From JBEKDJ01 sp050014415 (GTDB lineage Bacteria > Desulfobacterota > BSN033 > UBA1163), in contig JBEKDJ010000031.1 of assembly GCA_050014415.1 (NCBI GenBank), forward strand, positions 1-25,106: a stretch of 25,106 nt of DNA, written 5' to 3'. Of the stretch, positions 6,885-14,727 are shown piece by piece. Below the pieces are notes generated by a model. It made no database searches and was not told the origin of the DNA. It saw only the letters and a program-made list of their open reading frames with translations. Numbering within the stretch: position 1 is the stretch's first letter; every line of letters starts with the position of its first letter. A program made the translations under genes and the position numbers.

Positions 6885-8039
6885 TTGAAGGTTGCCTTGG
6901 TTCATGACTGGCTCACTGGCATGCGAGGAGGGGAAAAGTGCCTCGAAATCCTTTGTGAACTTTACCCCGAAGCAGATCTCTATACACTTCTCTATGTTAA
7001 GAATCAACTATCTCCGGTGATTGAGAGGATGAACATCAAGACCTCTTTTGTGCAGAAACTTCCCATGGCTTCGAGATATTATCGATACTATCTCCCCCTG
7101 TTCCCCGCAGCCATCGAACAGTTTGATCTCAAAGGATATGACCTTGTGGTGAGCACCAGTCACTGCGTAGCTAAGGGAATTCTTCCTGCCCCCGATTCCC
7201 TTCATATCTCCTACTGCTTCACGCCCATGAGATATGTGTGGGATATGCATTTTGAGTATTTCAAAAATCCGCTCCTTGGATTTCAGAAGCTTTCTGTTCC
7301 GTTCTTATCGAATTATTTGAGGATTTGGGATGCGACATCAAGCCACAGAGTCGATTCTTTTGTCGCTATTTCAAGACATGTCCAGACCAGAATAAAAAAA
7401 TATTATGGCCGAGAGTCGGTCATAATCTATCCCCCTGTGGATTGTGATTTCTTCCATCCTTTGCCAAATTCCGATCAAAGCGATAATTATTTCTTGATGG
7501 TTACTGCCTTTGCTCCGTATAAGAGGGTTGATCTTGTTATTCAAGCATTTAATCGATTGGAAAAACCTTTGTTGATCGTTGGAGACGGACAGGAGAGAAA
7601 GAAGCTAGAGAAGATGGCAAAGAGGAATGTCGAATTCTTGGGGTGGCAAAGCAATGAAGAGGTGAGGAACTATTACAGAGGGTGTCGCGCATTCATCTTT
7701 CCGGGGGAGGAAGATTTCGGGATTGCCCCAGTAGAAGCCCAGGCCTGTGGAAAGCCTGCGATTGCTTACGGGAGGGGAGGGATCTTGGAAAGTGTTATCC
7801 CGTTTCCTAAGGAGAACCCCACCGGGGTCTTCTTTGATCATCCAACTCCCGAATCCCTCATCCAAGCGATCGATCTCTTTGAAAGGAATATCGATCAATT
7901 TGACAGCCTCCAGATCAGAAGAAATGCGTTGCAATTTCATAAAAACAACTTCAGGGATAAGATCCGGTCCTTTATTGATCAGAAGTATCAAGAATTTCAG
8001 TCTTGTCAGGAAGGAAGCTCTATTGCTCAGGAAGTATAA
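6885..8039 (+). CDS. Glycosyltransferase family 4, mannosyltransferase-like
   Basis: This 384-residue GT-B enzyme begins KVALVHDWLTGMRGGEKCLE, the typical start of the WbaZ-like mannosyltransferase subgroup, and has SYCFTPMRYVWD near residue 109. The second domain starts near 203 with LMVTAFAPYKRVD. The E-x7-E motif is E276/E284 in EEDFGIAPVEAQACGKP, followed by AYGRGGILE. Mannose as donor is an inference from subgroup resemblance only. The start is TTG at 6885, five bases after GGGGGAAG (6872-6879). The last 17 bases overlap the next gene's start, so the polymerase-priming enzyme is translated in a coupled way. Confidence 0.87.
   Translation: MKVALVHDWLTGMRGGEKCLEILCELYPEADLYTLLYVKNQLSPVIERMNIKTSFVQKLPMASRYYRYYLPLFPAAIEQFDLKGYDLVVSTSHCVAKGILPAPDSLHISYCFTPMRYVWDMHFEYFKNPLLGFQKLSVPFLSNYLRIWDATSSHRVDSFVAISRHVQTRIKKYYGRESVIIYPPVDCDFFHPLPNSDQSDNYFLMVTAFAPYKRVDLVIQAFNRLEKPLLIVGDGQERKKLEKMAKRNVEFLGWQSNEEVRNYYRGCRAFIFPGEEDFGIAPVEAQACGKPAIAYGRGGILESVIPFPKENPTGVFFDHPTPESLIQAIDLFERNIDQFDSLQIRRNALQFHKNNFRDKIRSFIDQKYQEFQSCQEGSSIAQEV
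8008..8017 (+). promoter_or_regulatory. Ribosome binding site deciding the start at TTG 8023
   Basis: AGGAAGGAAG ends five bases before TTG 8023, inside the preceding gene. It supports a TTG start for the sugar-phosphate transferase. The far longer open frame back to 7747 only shadows the upstream glycosyltransferase. Confidence 0.6.
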
Positions 8040-9426
8040 TCAAGTTTTTATCTCCCTTCTATTTTTCACAGATCTTTTTGCCATCGCGCTTTCTTGGCTT
8101 TTGGCGTATTTGTTAAGGTTTGAGGCAGGGGTCATAGGGGTGACGAAGGGAATCCCTGCTTGGAGTCAGCACCTGCCGCTTATGGTAATTCTCTTACTCG
8201 TTTGCAGCGGGGTATTTCATCTCGCTGGACTCTATCGGCCCAGAAGGATTTCTACGATACCAAAGGAGTTCAGCGAAATCATCAAAGCCCTTACTATTTC
8301 CATACTGATCTTTGTCTTTTTGACCTATTTTTTTAAGGAATACCGGTACTCAAGATTGACTATTTTGTACTTTTGGATTTTGAGTATTTTCTGGGTAGGC
8401 CTGTCGAGGGTTTTCTCTCGAAATCTATTAAAGGCCCTTCGAAGAAGAGAGTACAATTTGAGATATGTCCTCATTATTGGAGAGGGAGAGCTTGGTCAGA
8501 GACTTTTTGACTCGTTCGATACCCATGCGGAACTCGGATTAAAGGCCGTTGGTTTTCTCAGCGACGCTGAGGAGAGGGTGGGGCAAGTCACAAATGGACT
8601 GAGGGTGATCGGGACTTTTGAAGGCCTTCATGAGGTGTTAAGGCAACAGAAGATCGATCAGGTGTATATTGCTCTCCCCTTCCATCAGCACGAGAAGATC
8701 AGGCATATACTATCCTCCCTCAAGAACGAGCTGGTGGATATCAAGGTAGTGAGCGATCTTTATGACTTCATCCGACTGGGAGGAGGAGTCGATGACTTGG
8801 ATGGTCTTCCCATCATCAATATTCAAGATACTCCTCTTCATGGATGGGGGAAAATTGCCAAAAAGGTACTAGATATTGTGCTGGCTTCCGCCGGGATTCT
8901 TCTTTTCAGTCCGTTGATGTTTCTCATTGGGGCGGGGATCAAAATGACGTCCCATGGTCCTGTATTTTATAAACAGAAGAGGATGGGATTGGATGGCGAG
9001 ATTTTTGAGATGCTAAAGTTCCGCTCGATGGTGGCTGACGCCGAAAAAGAGACCGGTCCTGTATGGGCAAGATCTGATGATCCACGAAGAACGTCGATCG
9101 GGAAGATCCTGAGAAAAACGAGCCTCGATGAGCTGCCCCAGCTATTCAATGTTCTACTAGGAGAGATGAGTTTGGTGGGACCCAGAGCAGAACGGCCTGA
9201 GCTGATCGATCAATTCAAGCATATGATCCCCAAATATATGTTGCGTCATAAGATTAAGACAGGTCTGACAGGATGGGCTCAGGTCAACGGGTGGCGAGGG
9301 AACACCTCTCTTGAAAAAAGGATTGAACATGATCTCTACTATATTGAGAACTGGTCCATCTCTTTCGACCTTCGTATTCTCTTTCTGACGGTTTTTAGAG
9401 GTTTGGTCAACAGGCATGCCTATTGA
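8023..9426 (+). CDS. Undecaprenyl-phosphate sugar-1-phosphate transferase (WcaJ/WbaP type)
   Basis: This is the initiating enzyme of the cluster. It transfers a sugar-1-phosphate from a nucleotide sugar to undecaprenyl phosphate in the inner membrane. The protein has 467 residues with about four N-terminal membrane segments (residues 8-140), then a CoA/nucleotide-binding-like domain (YVLIIGEGELGQRLFDSF). The C-terminal bacterial sugar transferase domain has a re-entrant helix near 286-306, KFRSM, the catalytic D369-E370 in TSLDELPQLFNVL, GEMSLVGPRAERPE and GLTGWAQVNGWRG. Order and size match the EPS polyprenyl glycosylphosphotransferase family. Glucose or galactose is the usual substrate, but the sugar cannot be read from sequence. 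The start is TTG 8023, chosen on its ribosome binding site. Confidence 0.92.
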   Translation: MLRKYNQVFISLLFFTDLFAIALSWLLAYLLRFEAGVIGVTKGIPAWSQHLPLMVILLLVCSGVFHLAGLYRPRRISTIPKEFSEIIKALTISILIFVFLTYFFKEYRYSRLTILYFWILSIFWVGLSRVFSRNLLKALRRREYNLRYVLIIGEGELGQRLFDSFDTHAELGLKAVGFLSDAEERVGQVTNGLRVIGTFEGLHEVLRQQKIDQVYIALPFHQHEKIRHILSSLKNELVDIKVVSDLYDFIRLGGGVDDLDGLPIINIQDTPLHGWGKIAKKVLDIVLASAGILLFSPLMFLIGAGIKMTSHGPVFYKQKRMGLDGEIFEMLKFRSMVADAEKETGPVWARSDDPRRTSIGKILRKTSLDELPQLFNVLLGEMSLVGPRAERPELIDQFKHMIPKYMLRHKIKTGLTGWAQVNGWRGNTSLEKRIEHDLYYIENWSISFDLRILFLTVFRGLVNRHAY

Positions 9427-9436
9427 AACGAAATAT

Positions 9437-9617
9437 CCAATAACCAAATTCCAAGATCCAGGTAATTTCCAATGACCCAATCGCCCCAAGAGGTTCAGCT
9501 GTTTGAATTCGATTATTGGTGCATAGTCATTGGCTATATGCCATTTGATTTGATTCGGCGGCCTAAAGGGGAGTCTGATAGTCAAAGGATGTTTGGATAT
9601 TGGAATTTGATTAATGG
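9437..9617. repeat. 181-bp element bounded by 24-bp imperfect inverted repeats
   Basis: The arms at 9437-9460 and 9594-9617 are inverted copies with 21 of 24 positions matching (shared core CAAATTCCAA). A nested pair lies inside: CCAATGAC 9469-9476 with GTCATTGG 9526-9533. The element fills almost the whole spacer between the sugar-phosphate transferase and the polymerase-like gene and has no good coding potential. It may be a MITE-like or extragenic palindromic repeat. Confidence 0.65.
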
Positions 9618-9637
9618 TTGTTTTGCGAATATGACCC

Positions 9638-11986
9638 ATGGAAGAGAAACCCATATTTGACTGGATTTTTAAAGGGGCTTTTTTTCTCCTCATCGTTCTC
9701 GTTCCCCTCTTTTTCAGTTTTCAACTGACGACCTATACCCTTCCCAAGGTTGTCATCGCCCAGATCCTTGTTTCGGTTCTCTTGGCCTCCTGGCTTCTGA
9801 AGATGACGATCAAAGGGCGGTTTTCATTTGAACGATCGATGCTCGCTTCCCCGATCTTCATCTATTTCGTTATCTCAATCTCTTCGTTGACCTTTGCTTT
9901 GAGCGTGCCTGGAGGGATACGCCTGTTATGGCAGGTTTTTGCCTACGTGATGGTTTATTTCATCGTCTTCCATCATATTCGTGAGGAGAAGATCGAGACC
10001 TGGGTGTTCATCATCAGTCTTGTCGGAATTATGGTCAGCGGCTATGGGACCTTACAGTATTTCGGATTTGAACCTTTGCTCAAAGGCTACTACTACACCC
10101 CTTATATACCCATTTCGACACTCGGCCATCGAAACCAGGCTGCTCAATATTTGATCTTATTGATTCCCCTCTCCGGTGTTTTCTTCGTTCTTTCTCGTTC
10201 TCGAGCGCGAAGATTGATTTTTGGTTTCAGCACCCTTTTGATGATCTATCACCTCTTCCTCACCAAGAGCCGAGGTGCCTTTGTAGGGTTCATCCTCTCC
10301 TTTCTGTTCGTCGCTGTCATTATGATCTATAAATGGCTGGCAAGGTATCCTAGCTTTTATCAAAAGAAGAGAGTCGTCCTGATCTTGCTCATTTTCTTTC
10401 CCTTCCTATTGATTTTCATCTTCTTCATCTTTCCAACGACTCGCACTCTACGGGTGAAACATGTTAACCCTGCGGGCTATTATATCCATTCCATTGATGG
10501 ATCAAAAATCCCAGCGAACCAACCCATTCGAATAGAATTTGACTTTAGAATCCTCAAAGGAAGTCCTGAGAAACCAGGGTATGTGAATCTTCTTGGAGAG
10601 CGGACGAACTCCTCCCCCATCTATCTAGACCAAGACAAAGGGGGATGGAATCACCTCAAACGAGAGGATATCTATTTCTCATCGACTCCATATGATGAGG
10701 ACCTTAAATTGAGATGGGTGCCTGGGAGTGAAAATGCTACCCTCCAATTGAGAAATATTACCGTTCGATCAAAGGACGGTCTGAATTTGATCAAAGATTC
10801 GTTCCTCAATCGACTCTTCTCAAAGATGGGAGTAGCTGAGATCGATAAAACGTTCTCGGGCCAAGCGAGACTCTATATCTACCGCAACACGATCGAGATG
10901 ATCAAAGCGAATCTCTTTCTGGGGTCGGGGTTTGGAAACTTTAAGTACGTCTATCCCCGCTATCGAGACCGGGGGGAGTGGGCGCTTTCGGGGTTGAACA
11001 CCCGCGTCGAAGAAGCCCACAACGAGTATCTCCAGATTTTATCAGAGGTCGGGATCATTGGTTTTCTTGCCTTTGCCTGGATTCTATTGATGATCGGAAG
11101 AATGTCCTTTTGGATCATTCAGAACGGAGATTTCGATCGTCATTCTTTTATTGCTCTAGCCTTGACTATGGGGATTCTTGCTACCCTTGTGCAATCTCTT
11201 TTCGATTTTAATCTTCAGAATCCAGCCTCTGGGGTGACCTTCTGGGTGGCTATCGGCTTCTTGGAGATTATCTATCACTCTGCGAAGAAGACCAAGAGCC
11301 AGGTGACCGATTCCCCAATTGTTTTTTCGATAAGATCGAAAATGCTTAGGGGGCTCATTGGATTTGGGATCTTCGCCGGTCTTGCCACAGGGATATTCTT
11401 TTCGGCGAGGCCGGCCATCGCGGACTACTATCTAAAATGGGCAAGGCTCCAAATGGAATACAAGGATTGGAAAAGTACCCTTTGGAGTCTTAAAAGGGCG
11501 AGCGCTTTTTCTCCGTATCATTTTGACGTCTATTTTCATCTGGGCCAGACAAGGGAGCAACTCAAGGATTACGAAGGGGCCGTAAAGGATTACCAAAGAT
11601 GCATCGCCTTGCATCCCTATTTTATCGAGGCAAGGAATAATCTCGGAGCTGTCTATATCAAGTTAGATCGGCTTGATGAGGCCGTTGAAGAGTTCAAGGG
11701 GGCAATTGAAATCAATCCGTACCACCCCGGCCTACATAATAATCTGGGATATCTTTACAGCAAGCGGAACCTCTTGAAGAAGGCTATTGAAGAGTATCAG
11801 AAAGTCCTGGATCTCGATTCGGAAAATGCAGAGGTCTGTAAAAATCTTGGCCTTTTATATTTTAACAAGTTGAAGGATTATCCAAAGGCTCAAGAATATT
11901 GGGAGAGATATTTGATACTAAACCCGGGCGATCCACAGAATGGGTCCATCAGAAATAAGATCGAAGAGATGAAGAGGGGACTGTAG
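9638..11986 (+). CDS. O-antigen polymerase/ligase-like (Wzy_C) protein with exported insert and TPR tail
   Basis: This 782-residue inner-membrane protein has hydrophobic segments at about 14-28, 36-54, 71-89, 96-111, 121-137, 167-185, 195-207, 214-231 and 245-266, then a long loop, then more near 472-488, 503-521, 532-545 and 571-590. The conserved Wzy/WaaL loop is at 429-475 (GSGFGNF, then AHNEYLQILSEVGIIG). TPR repeats follow at about 628-770 (for example NNLGAVYIKLDRLDEAVEEF). Members polymerise or ligate lipid-linked glycans in the periplasm. The likely role is joining the repeat units made by the upstream enzymes. Residues about 268-390 form an extra beta-rich, non-hydrophobic domain before the Wzy loop. 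The start is ATG 9638 with a weak ribosome binding site, just after the inverted-repeat element. Confidence 0.85.
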   Translation: MEEKPIFDWIFKGAFFLLIVLVPLFFSFQLTTYTLPKVVIAQILVSVLLASWLLKMTIKGRFSFERSMLASPIFIYFVISISSLTFALSVPGGIRLLWQVFAYVMVYFIVFHHIREEKIETWVFIISLVGIMVSGYGTLQYFGFEPLLKGYYYTPYIPISTLGHRNQAAQYLILLIPLSGVFFVLSRSRARRLIFGFSTLLMIYHLFLTKSRGAFVGFILSFLFVAVIMIYKWLARYPSFYQKKRVVLILLIFFPFLLIFIFFIFPTTRTLRVKHVNPAGYYIHSIDGSKIPANQPIRIEFDFRILKGSPEKPGYVNLLGERTNSSPIYLDQDKGGWNHLKREDIYFSSTPYDEDLKLRWVPGSENATLQLRNITVRSKDGLNLIKDSFLNRLFSKMGVAEIDKTFSGQARLYIYRNTIEMIKANLFLGSGFGNFKYVYPRYRDRGEWALSGLNTRVEEAHNEYLQILSEVGIIGFLAFAWILLMIGRMSFWIIQNGDFDRHSFIALALTMGILATLVQSLFDFNLQNPASGVTFWVAIGFLEIIYHSAKKTKSQVTDSPIVFSIRSKMLRGLIGFGIFAGLATGIFFSARPAIADYYLKWARLQMEYKDWKSTLWSLKRASAFSPYHFDVYFHLGQTREQLKDYEGAVKDYQRCIALHPYFIEARNNLGAVYIKLDRLDEAVEEFKGAIEINPYHPGLHNNLGYLYSKRNLLKKAIEEYQKVLDLDSENAEVCKNLGLLYFNKLKDYPKAQEYWERYLILNPGDPQNGSIRNKIEEMKRGL

Positions 11987-11990
11987 AGCT

Positions 11991-12530
11991 TCAGGGTGCG
12001 CCCAGCAAATCTTGCACTTCTTTTGGAACATTTTTAGGGTCAACCCTGCTCATATTGAGTGTTCCCATCCTTACGAATTGGTCTGTTGTGATTATATTTT
12101 CAGTATCATATAAGGTATAATAGCCCCTCAATAAATAGGGGCGACCTATTGGCCCGTAAGGCCTTAGCACGATTGTATTTCCAGTAAAATTCCCATCTGC
12201 ATCTTGGGAAGTAGGCCCAAAAAGAAGAATGACATTGTTCCTGATATAAATTACGGGATATGTTTCCTTAATATATCCACCCGCCGAATCATCCCACAAG
12301 AAAAGTGAAGCTGGACCACCATAGGAGCCTTCGTGAGCATCCAGGATATACATAAACGAGCGCTTTTTCCCATGGCCTGACAGCCTTGTCCATTCGCCTG
12401 TCTGAAAATTGCCTTGGATGAAATTCGTTCCTGCCACCCACCAGCCATCGATATCTATTGCATAGGCATAGGTGAAAAAAATCATTAGACTGAAGAAGAC
12501 AAGGAGACCGATGAAGATCCGCTTTTTCAT
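11991..12530 (-). CDS. Secreted protein of unknown function
   Basis: This 179-residue protein has a clear Sec signal peptide: basic MKKR, a hydrophobic core IFIGLLVFFSLMIFF, and a likely cut after AYA at about residue 24. The mature part is rich in Gly, Tyr and Trp, with alternating hydrophobic strands (DGWWVAG, ASLFLWDD, VIYIRNNVILLFGP, RPYLLRGYYTLYD). This suggests a small beta-sandwich or barrel. There is no cysteine lipobox and I recognise no family. I choose ATG 12530 over the upstream ATG 12569 because GGGGG sits just before it and the signal peptide starts there. It converges on the polymerase-like gene with a gap of four bases, leaving no room for a terminator, and diverges from gspE. 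It could be a periplasmic protein or a T2SS substrate, but nothing proves this. Confidence 0.75.
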   Translation of the reverse strand: MKKRIFIGLLVFFSLMIFFTYAYAIDIDGWWVAGTNFIQGNFQTGEWTRLSGHGKKRSFMYILDAHEGSYGGPASLFLWDDSAGGYIKETYPVIYIRNNVILLFGPTSQDADGNFTGNTIVLRPYGPIGRPYLLRGYYTLYDTENIITTDQFVRMGTLNMSRVDPKNVPKEVQDLLGAP

Positions 12531-12925
12531 GATATCCCCCTTTTTAGAGAATTCTGAGTGTTCGTTCATCTCGTGTTAGCATAAGTCGTGCCATTTGCTT
12601 TCTCAGGTTCAATTCATTCTATGTATCTTAATGGACGGATGAATAATCTTCTGAAATGATAAGGGTTTTTCGAGAAAGGCAAGGAGAATACATGCGTGAA
12701 GAGGGCGAAACATATCTTCTGACGAATGAGGAACTGGTAAAATATTGACCGCTTTTCTGGGGAATGGACAAAACACGCTATGAAGTCATACCAAGCTTTT
12801 TGAAAGAATTCTGCCATTTCCAGCAAAAATAGTCATTCCATCGTCCTGAAATGTCATCATTTTTGCATAAGAGTGTACAATATGCTAGTATGATTTGGGT
12901 TATTATTGATGGATATGTGGATTAA
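12531..12925. other. 395-bp divergent spacer
   Basis: The spacer lies between the secreted-protein gene and gspE. It holds the probable gsp promoter (12863-12891). On the + strand an ATG at 12656 opens 30 codons to TGA 12746-12748, and an internal ATG at 12692 has AAGGAG upstream. The same frame stays open for 27 more codons after the TGA, to TAG 12830-12832 (residues like PLFWGMDKTRYEVIPSFLKEF, split here for reading). This may be a small decayed gene. I see nothing else. Confidence 0.4.
12863..12891 (+). promoter_or_regulatory. Probable promoter of the gsp operon
   Basis: TTGCAT (12863-12868), a 17-bp spacer and TAGTAT (12886-12891) with an extended -10 TGC (12883-12885). It lies 34 bases before the GTG of gspE and is the only good sigma-70-like match in the spacer. 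The rest of the operon is tightly packed, so most gsp genes probably depend on it. Confidence 0.5.
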
Positions 12926-14647
12926 GTGGCTGAGCATAAGAATATCATGGAGACCCCATTCATAACATTCCTAATTGAGAGTGGCAAGATTTCAAGGGAG
13001 AGCTTGGAGAAGGCTCTTCCTCCCACCGAGCCTTTGGAAAACGCCCCTGTTGAAGAATACCTGGTCACCTCAGGCATCCTGACAGAGGAGGAATTTAGAT
13101 CAAATCTTGAGAAGTTCTTAGAGGTTCCTTTTGCTACCAAGGATGACTTTCCCCAGGAACCACTTCTGATCAATAACCTGTCCGTTCAATTCATGAAGGA
13201 GTCGAGATTCATTCCTGCCCGTGTGATCGATAAGGAATTAACGGTCATCATGAGTCACCCTTTAGATTATTATACCCTTGATGCAATCCGAGTGGCGACA
13301 GGCCATGAAGTCCGGCCCCTCTTGGGAAAAGAGGCGGAAATTCTGTGGGCGATCGATCAGTATTATGGGGCTGGTGTGACCTCAATGGAAAAGATCATTG
13401 AGGACATTGATAGCATTCCGGAATATCAGGCTGAAGAGGAAGAGAACGTCAATCATCTCCGTGATATGGCTTCAGAGGGACCCGTTATCCGGTTGGTCAA
13501 TCTCATCATCACGAGGGCGATTGAGACGAGGGCGAGTGACATCCACTTTGAGCCCTTTGAGGATCAATTCAGGGTCAGATACCGAATTGATGGGGTACTT
13601 CACGATGTGGAATCCCCGCCCAAGCGGCTTCAGGCAGCGATCGTTTCTCGTGTCAAGATCATGGCCAAGTTGAATATTGCGGAGAGGCGTCTCCCACAGG
13701 ATGGAAGAATCATGCTCCGAGTGAAGGGGAAAGAGATCGATTTCAGAGTGTCCACGGTGCCGACCATCCATGGGGAGAGCATCGTACTAAGGATTCTAGA
13801 CAAAAGCAGCATTGTGTTGGATATTGAGAAACTCGGTTTTCCAGCGGACACCATGGGGGGATTCAGGGAACTCATCCAAAGGCCTCACGGGATCATTCTC
13901 GTCACGGGTCCCACCGGAAGTGGAAAAACAACCACACTCTATTGTGTCTTAGAGAAGATCAACTCATCTGAGAAAAAGATTATCACTGTAGAGGATCCGG
14001 TAGAGTATCAGCTGAAGGGCGTCAATCAGATCCAGGTGAAGCCCTCGATTGGGCTGACTTTTGCCAATGCCTTACGGTCCATCGTTCGTCAAGACCCGGA
14101 TGTGATCCTCATCGGTGAGATCCGGGATGCCGAGACGGCTGAAATTGCCATCCAATCAGCGCTAACAGGCCACTTGGTCCTTAGCACTCTTCACACGAAT
14201 GATGCTTCCAGCGCCATCACTCGACTCATTGACATGGGGATGGAAGACTACCTTCTCTCCTCGACGATTATTGGAATACTCGCACAGCGCTTGGTGAGAG
14301 TCGCCTGTCCTCATTGCCGGGAGCCCTATACCCCTGATCCAGCAATACTGAGGGAGATGAAGGTGGATGGGGCAAGCCTTTCGGAATTAGACATCATTGA
14401 GGTCAAAGGATGCGAGAATTGTTCTCACACAGGATATTGGGGCCGTGCAGGAATATTTGAATTCCTTCAAATTACTGATGATATCCAGAGACTCATTTTG
14501 GGAAAAAAGGATTCCAACGTCATCAAGGAAGCAGCCCGGAAAGATGGCATGAGGACCTTGAGAGAGGATGGTTGGTTGAAGGCAAAGAAGGGAATAACCA
14601 CTCTCTCCGAGGTCTTAAGGGTCACCCAAGAGGAGAAGGTCCTATAA
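12926..14647 (+). CDS. gspE: Type II secretion ATPase GspE
   Basis: This cytoplasmic hexameric ATPase powers pseudopilus assembly. The protein has 573 residues, normal for GspE/PilB. The N-terminal regulatory domain (about 1-150) would bind GspL. The C-terminal motor contains Walker A GPTGSGKT at 328-335, Walker B within DPDVILIGEIRD at 390-401, and the His box in LVLSTLHTNDA. A tetracysteine zinc site typical of GspE is formed by C461/C464 (CPHC) and C496/C499 (CENC). The start is GTG 12926 or ATG 12947. Neither has a strong ribosome binding site; 12926 is kept because it uses the full open frame. It is the first gene of an 11-gene gsp operon, and its neighbours, not the ATPase alone, identify it as T2SS rather than type IV pilus. 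Confidence 0.95.
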   Translation: MAEHKNIMETPFITFLIESGKISRESLEKALPPTEPLENAPVEEYLVTSGILTEEEFRSNLEKFLEVPFATKDDFPQEPLLINNLSVQFMKESRFIPARVIDKELTVIMSHPLDYYTLDAIRVATGHEVRPLLGKEAEILWAIDQYYGAGVTSMEKIIEDIDSIPEYQAEEEENVNHLRDMASEGPVIRLVNLIITRAIETRASDIHFEPFEDQFRVRYRIDGVLHDVESPPKRLQAAIVSRVKIMAKLNIAERRLPQDGRIMLRVKGKEIDFRVSTVPTIHGESIVLRILDKSSIVLDIEKLGFPADTMGGFRELIQRPHGIILVTGPTGSGKTTTLYCVLEKINSSEKKIITVEDPVEYQLKGVNQIQVKPSIGLTFANALRSIVRQDPDVILIGEIRDAETAEIAIQSALTGHLVLSTLHTNDASSAITRLIDMGMEDYLLSSTIIGILAQRLVRVACPHCREPYTPDPAILREMKVDGASLSELDIIEVKGCENCSHTGYWGRAGIFEFLQITDDIQRLILGKKDSNVIKEAARKDGMRTLREDGWLKAKKGITTLSEVLRVTQEEKVL

Positions 14648-14650
14648 AGT

Positions 14651-14684
14651 ATTGTGGATTGTTGATTTCGGATTGCGGATTTTT
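14651..14684. repeat. Degenerate interspersed repeat (ATTTCGGATTG type)
   Basis: This AT-rich stretch between gspE and gspF contains ATTTCGGATTG (14664-14674). Its reverse complement aligns with 18541-18573 in the start of gspK, sharing the exact 11-mer CAATCCGAAAT and about three quarters of 33 positions. It looks like one member of a dispersed intergenic repeat family, with the other copy inverted. Confidence 0.6.
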
Positions 14685-14727
14685 GAGACCATGAGGATCA
14701 TTCAAGAAAAGGAAATCCTGTAAAAAA

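Noticed and set aside
7747..8022. N-terminal extension of the sugar-phosphate transferase
   Set aside because: The extra 92 codons lie within the upstream glycosyltransferase in another frame. Family length and a strong ribosome binding site favour TTG 8023.
9157..9693. 178-codon minus-strand frame across the sugar-phosphate transferase end and the inverted-repeat element
   Set aside because: It overlaps conserved catalytic sequence on the + strand and reads through the repeat; no family resemblance.
12746..12748. TGA as a selenocysteine codon
   Set aside because: No Cys/Sec redox motif nearby, no recognised selenoprotein family, and no obvious SECIS hairpin just downstream. Decay of a small gene is simpler.
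12926..14647. GspE as a PilB pilus ATPase
   Set aside because: The following genes are a complete T2SS set including GspC, GspK and the secretin with a GspC partner, so a type IV pilus locus is unlikely.
14651..14684. CRISPR-like or tandem repeat array
   Set aside because: The repeat units are short, degenerate and unspaced. Only two dispersed copies are seen and no cas genes are present.
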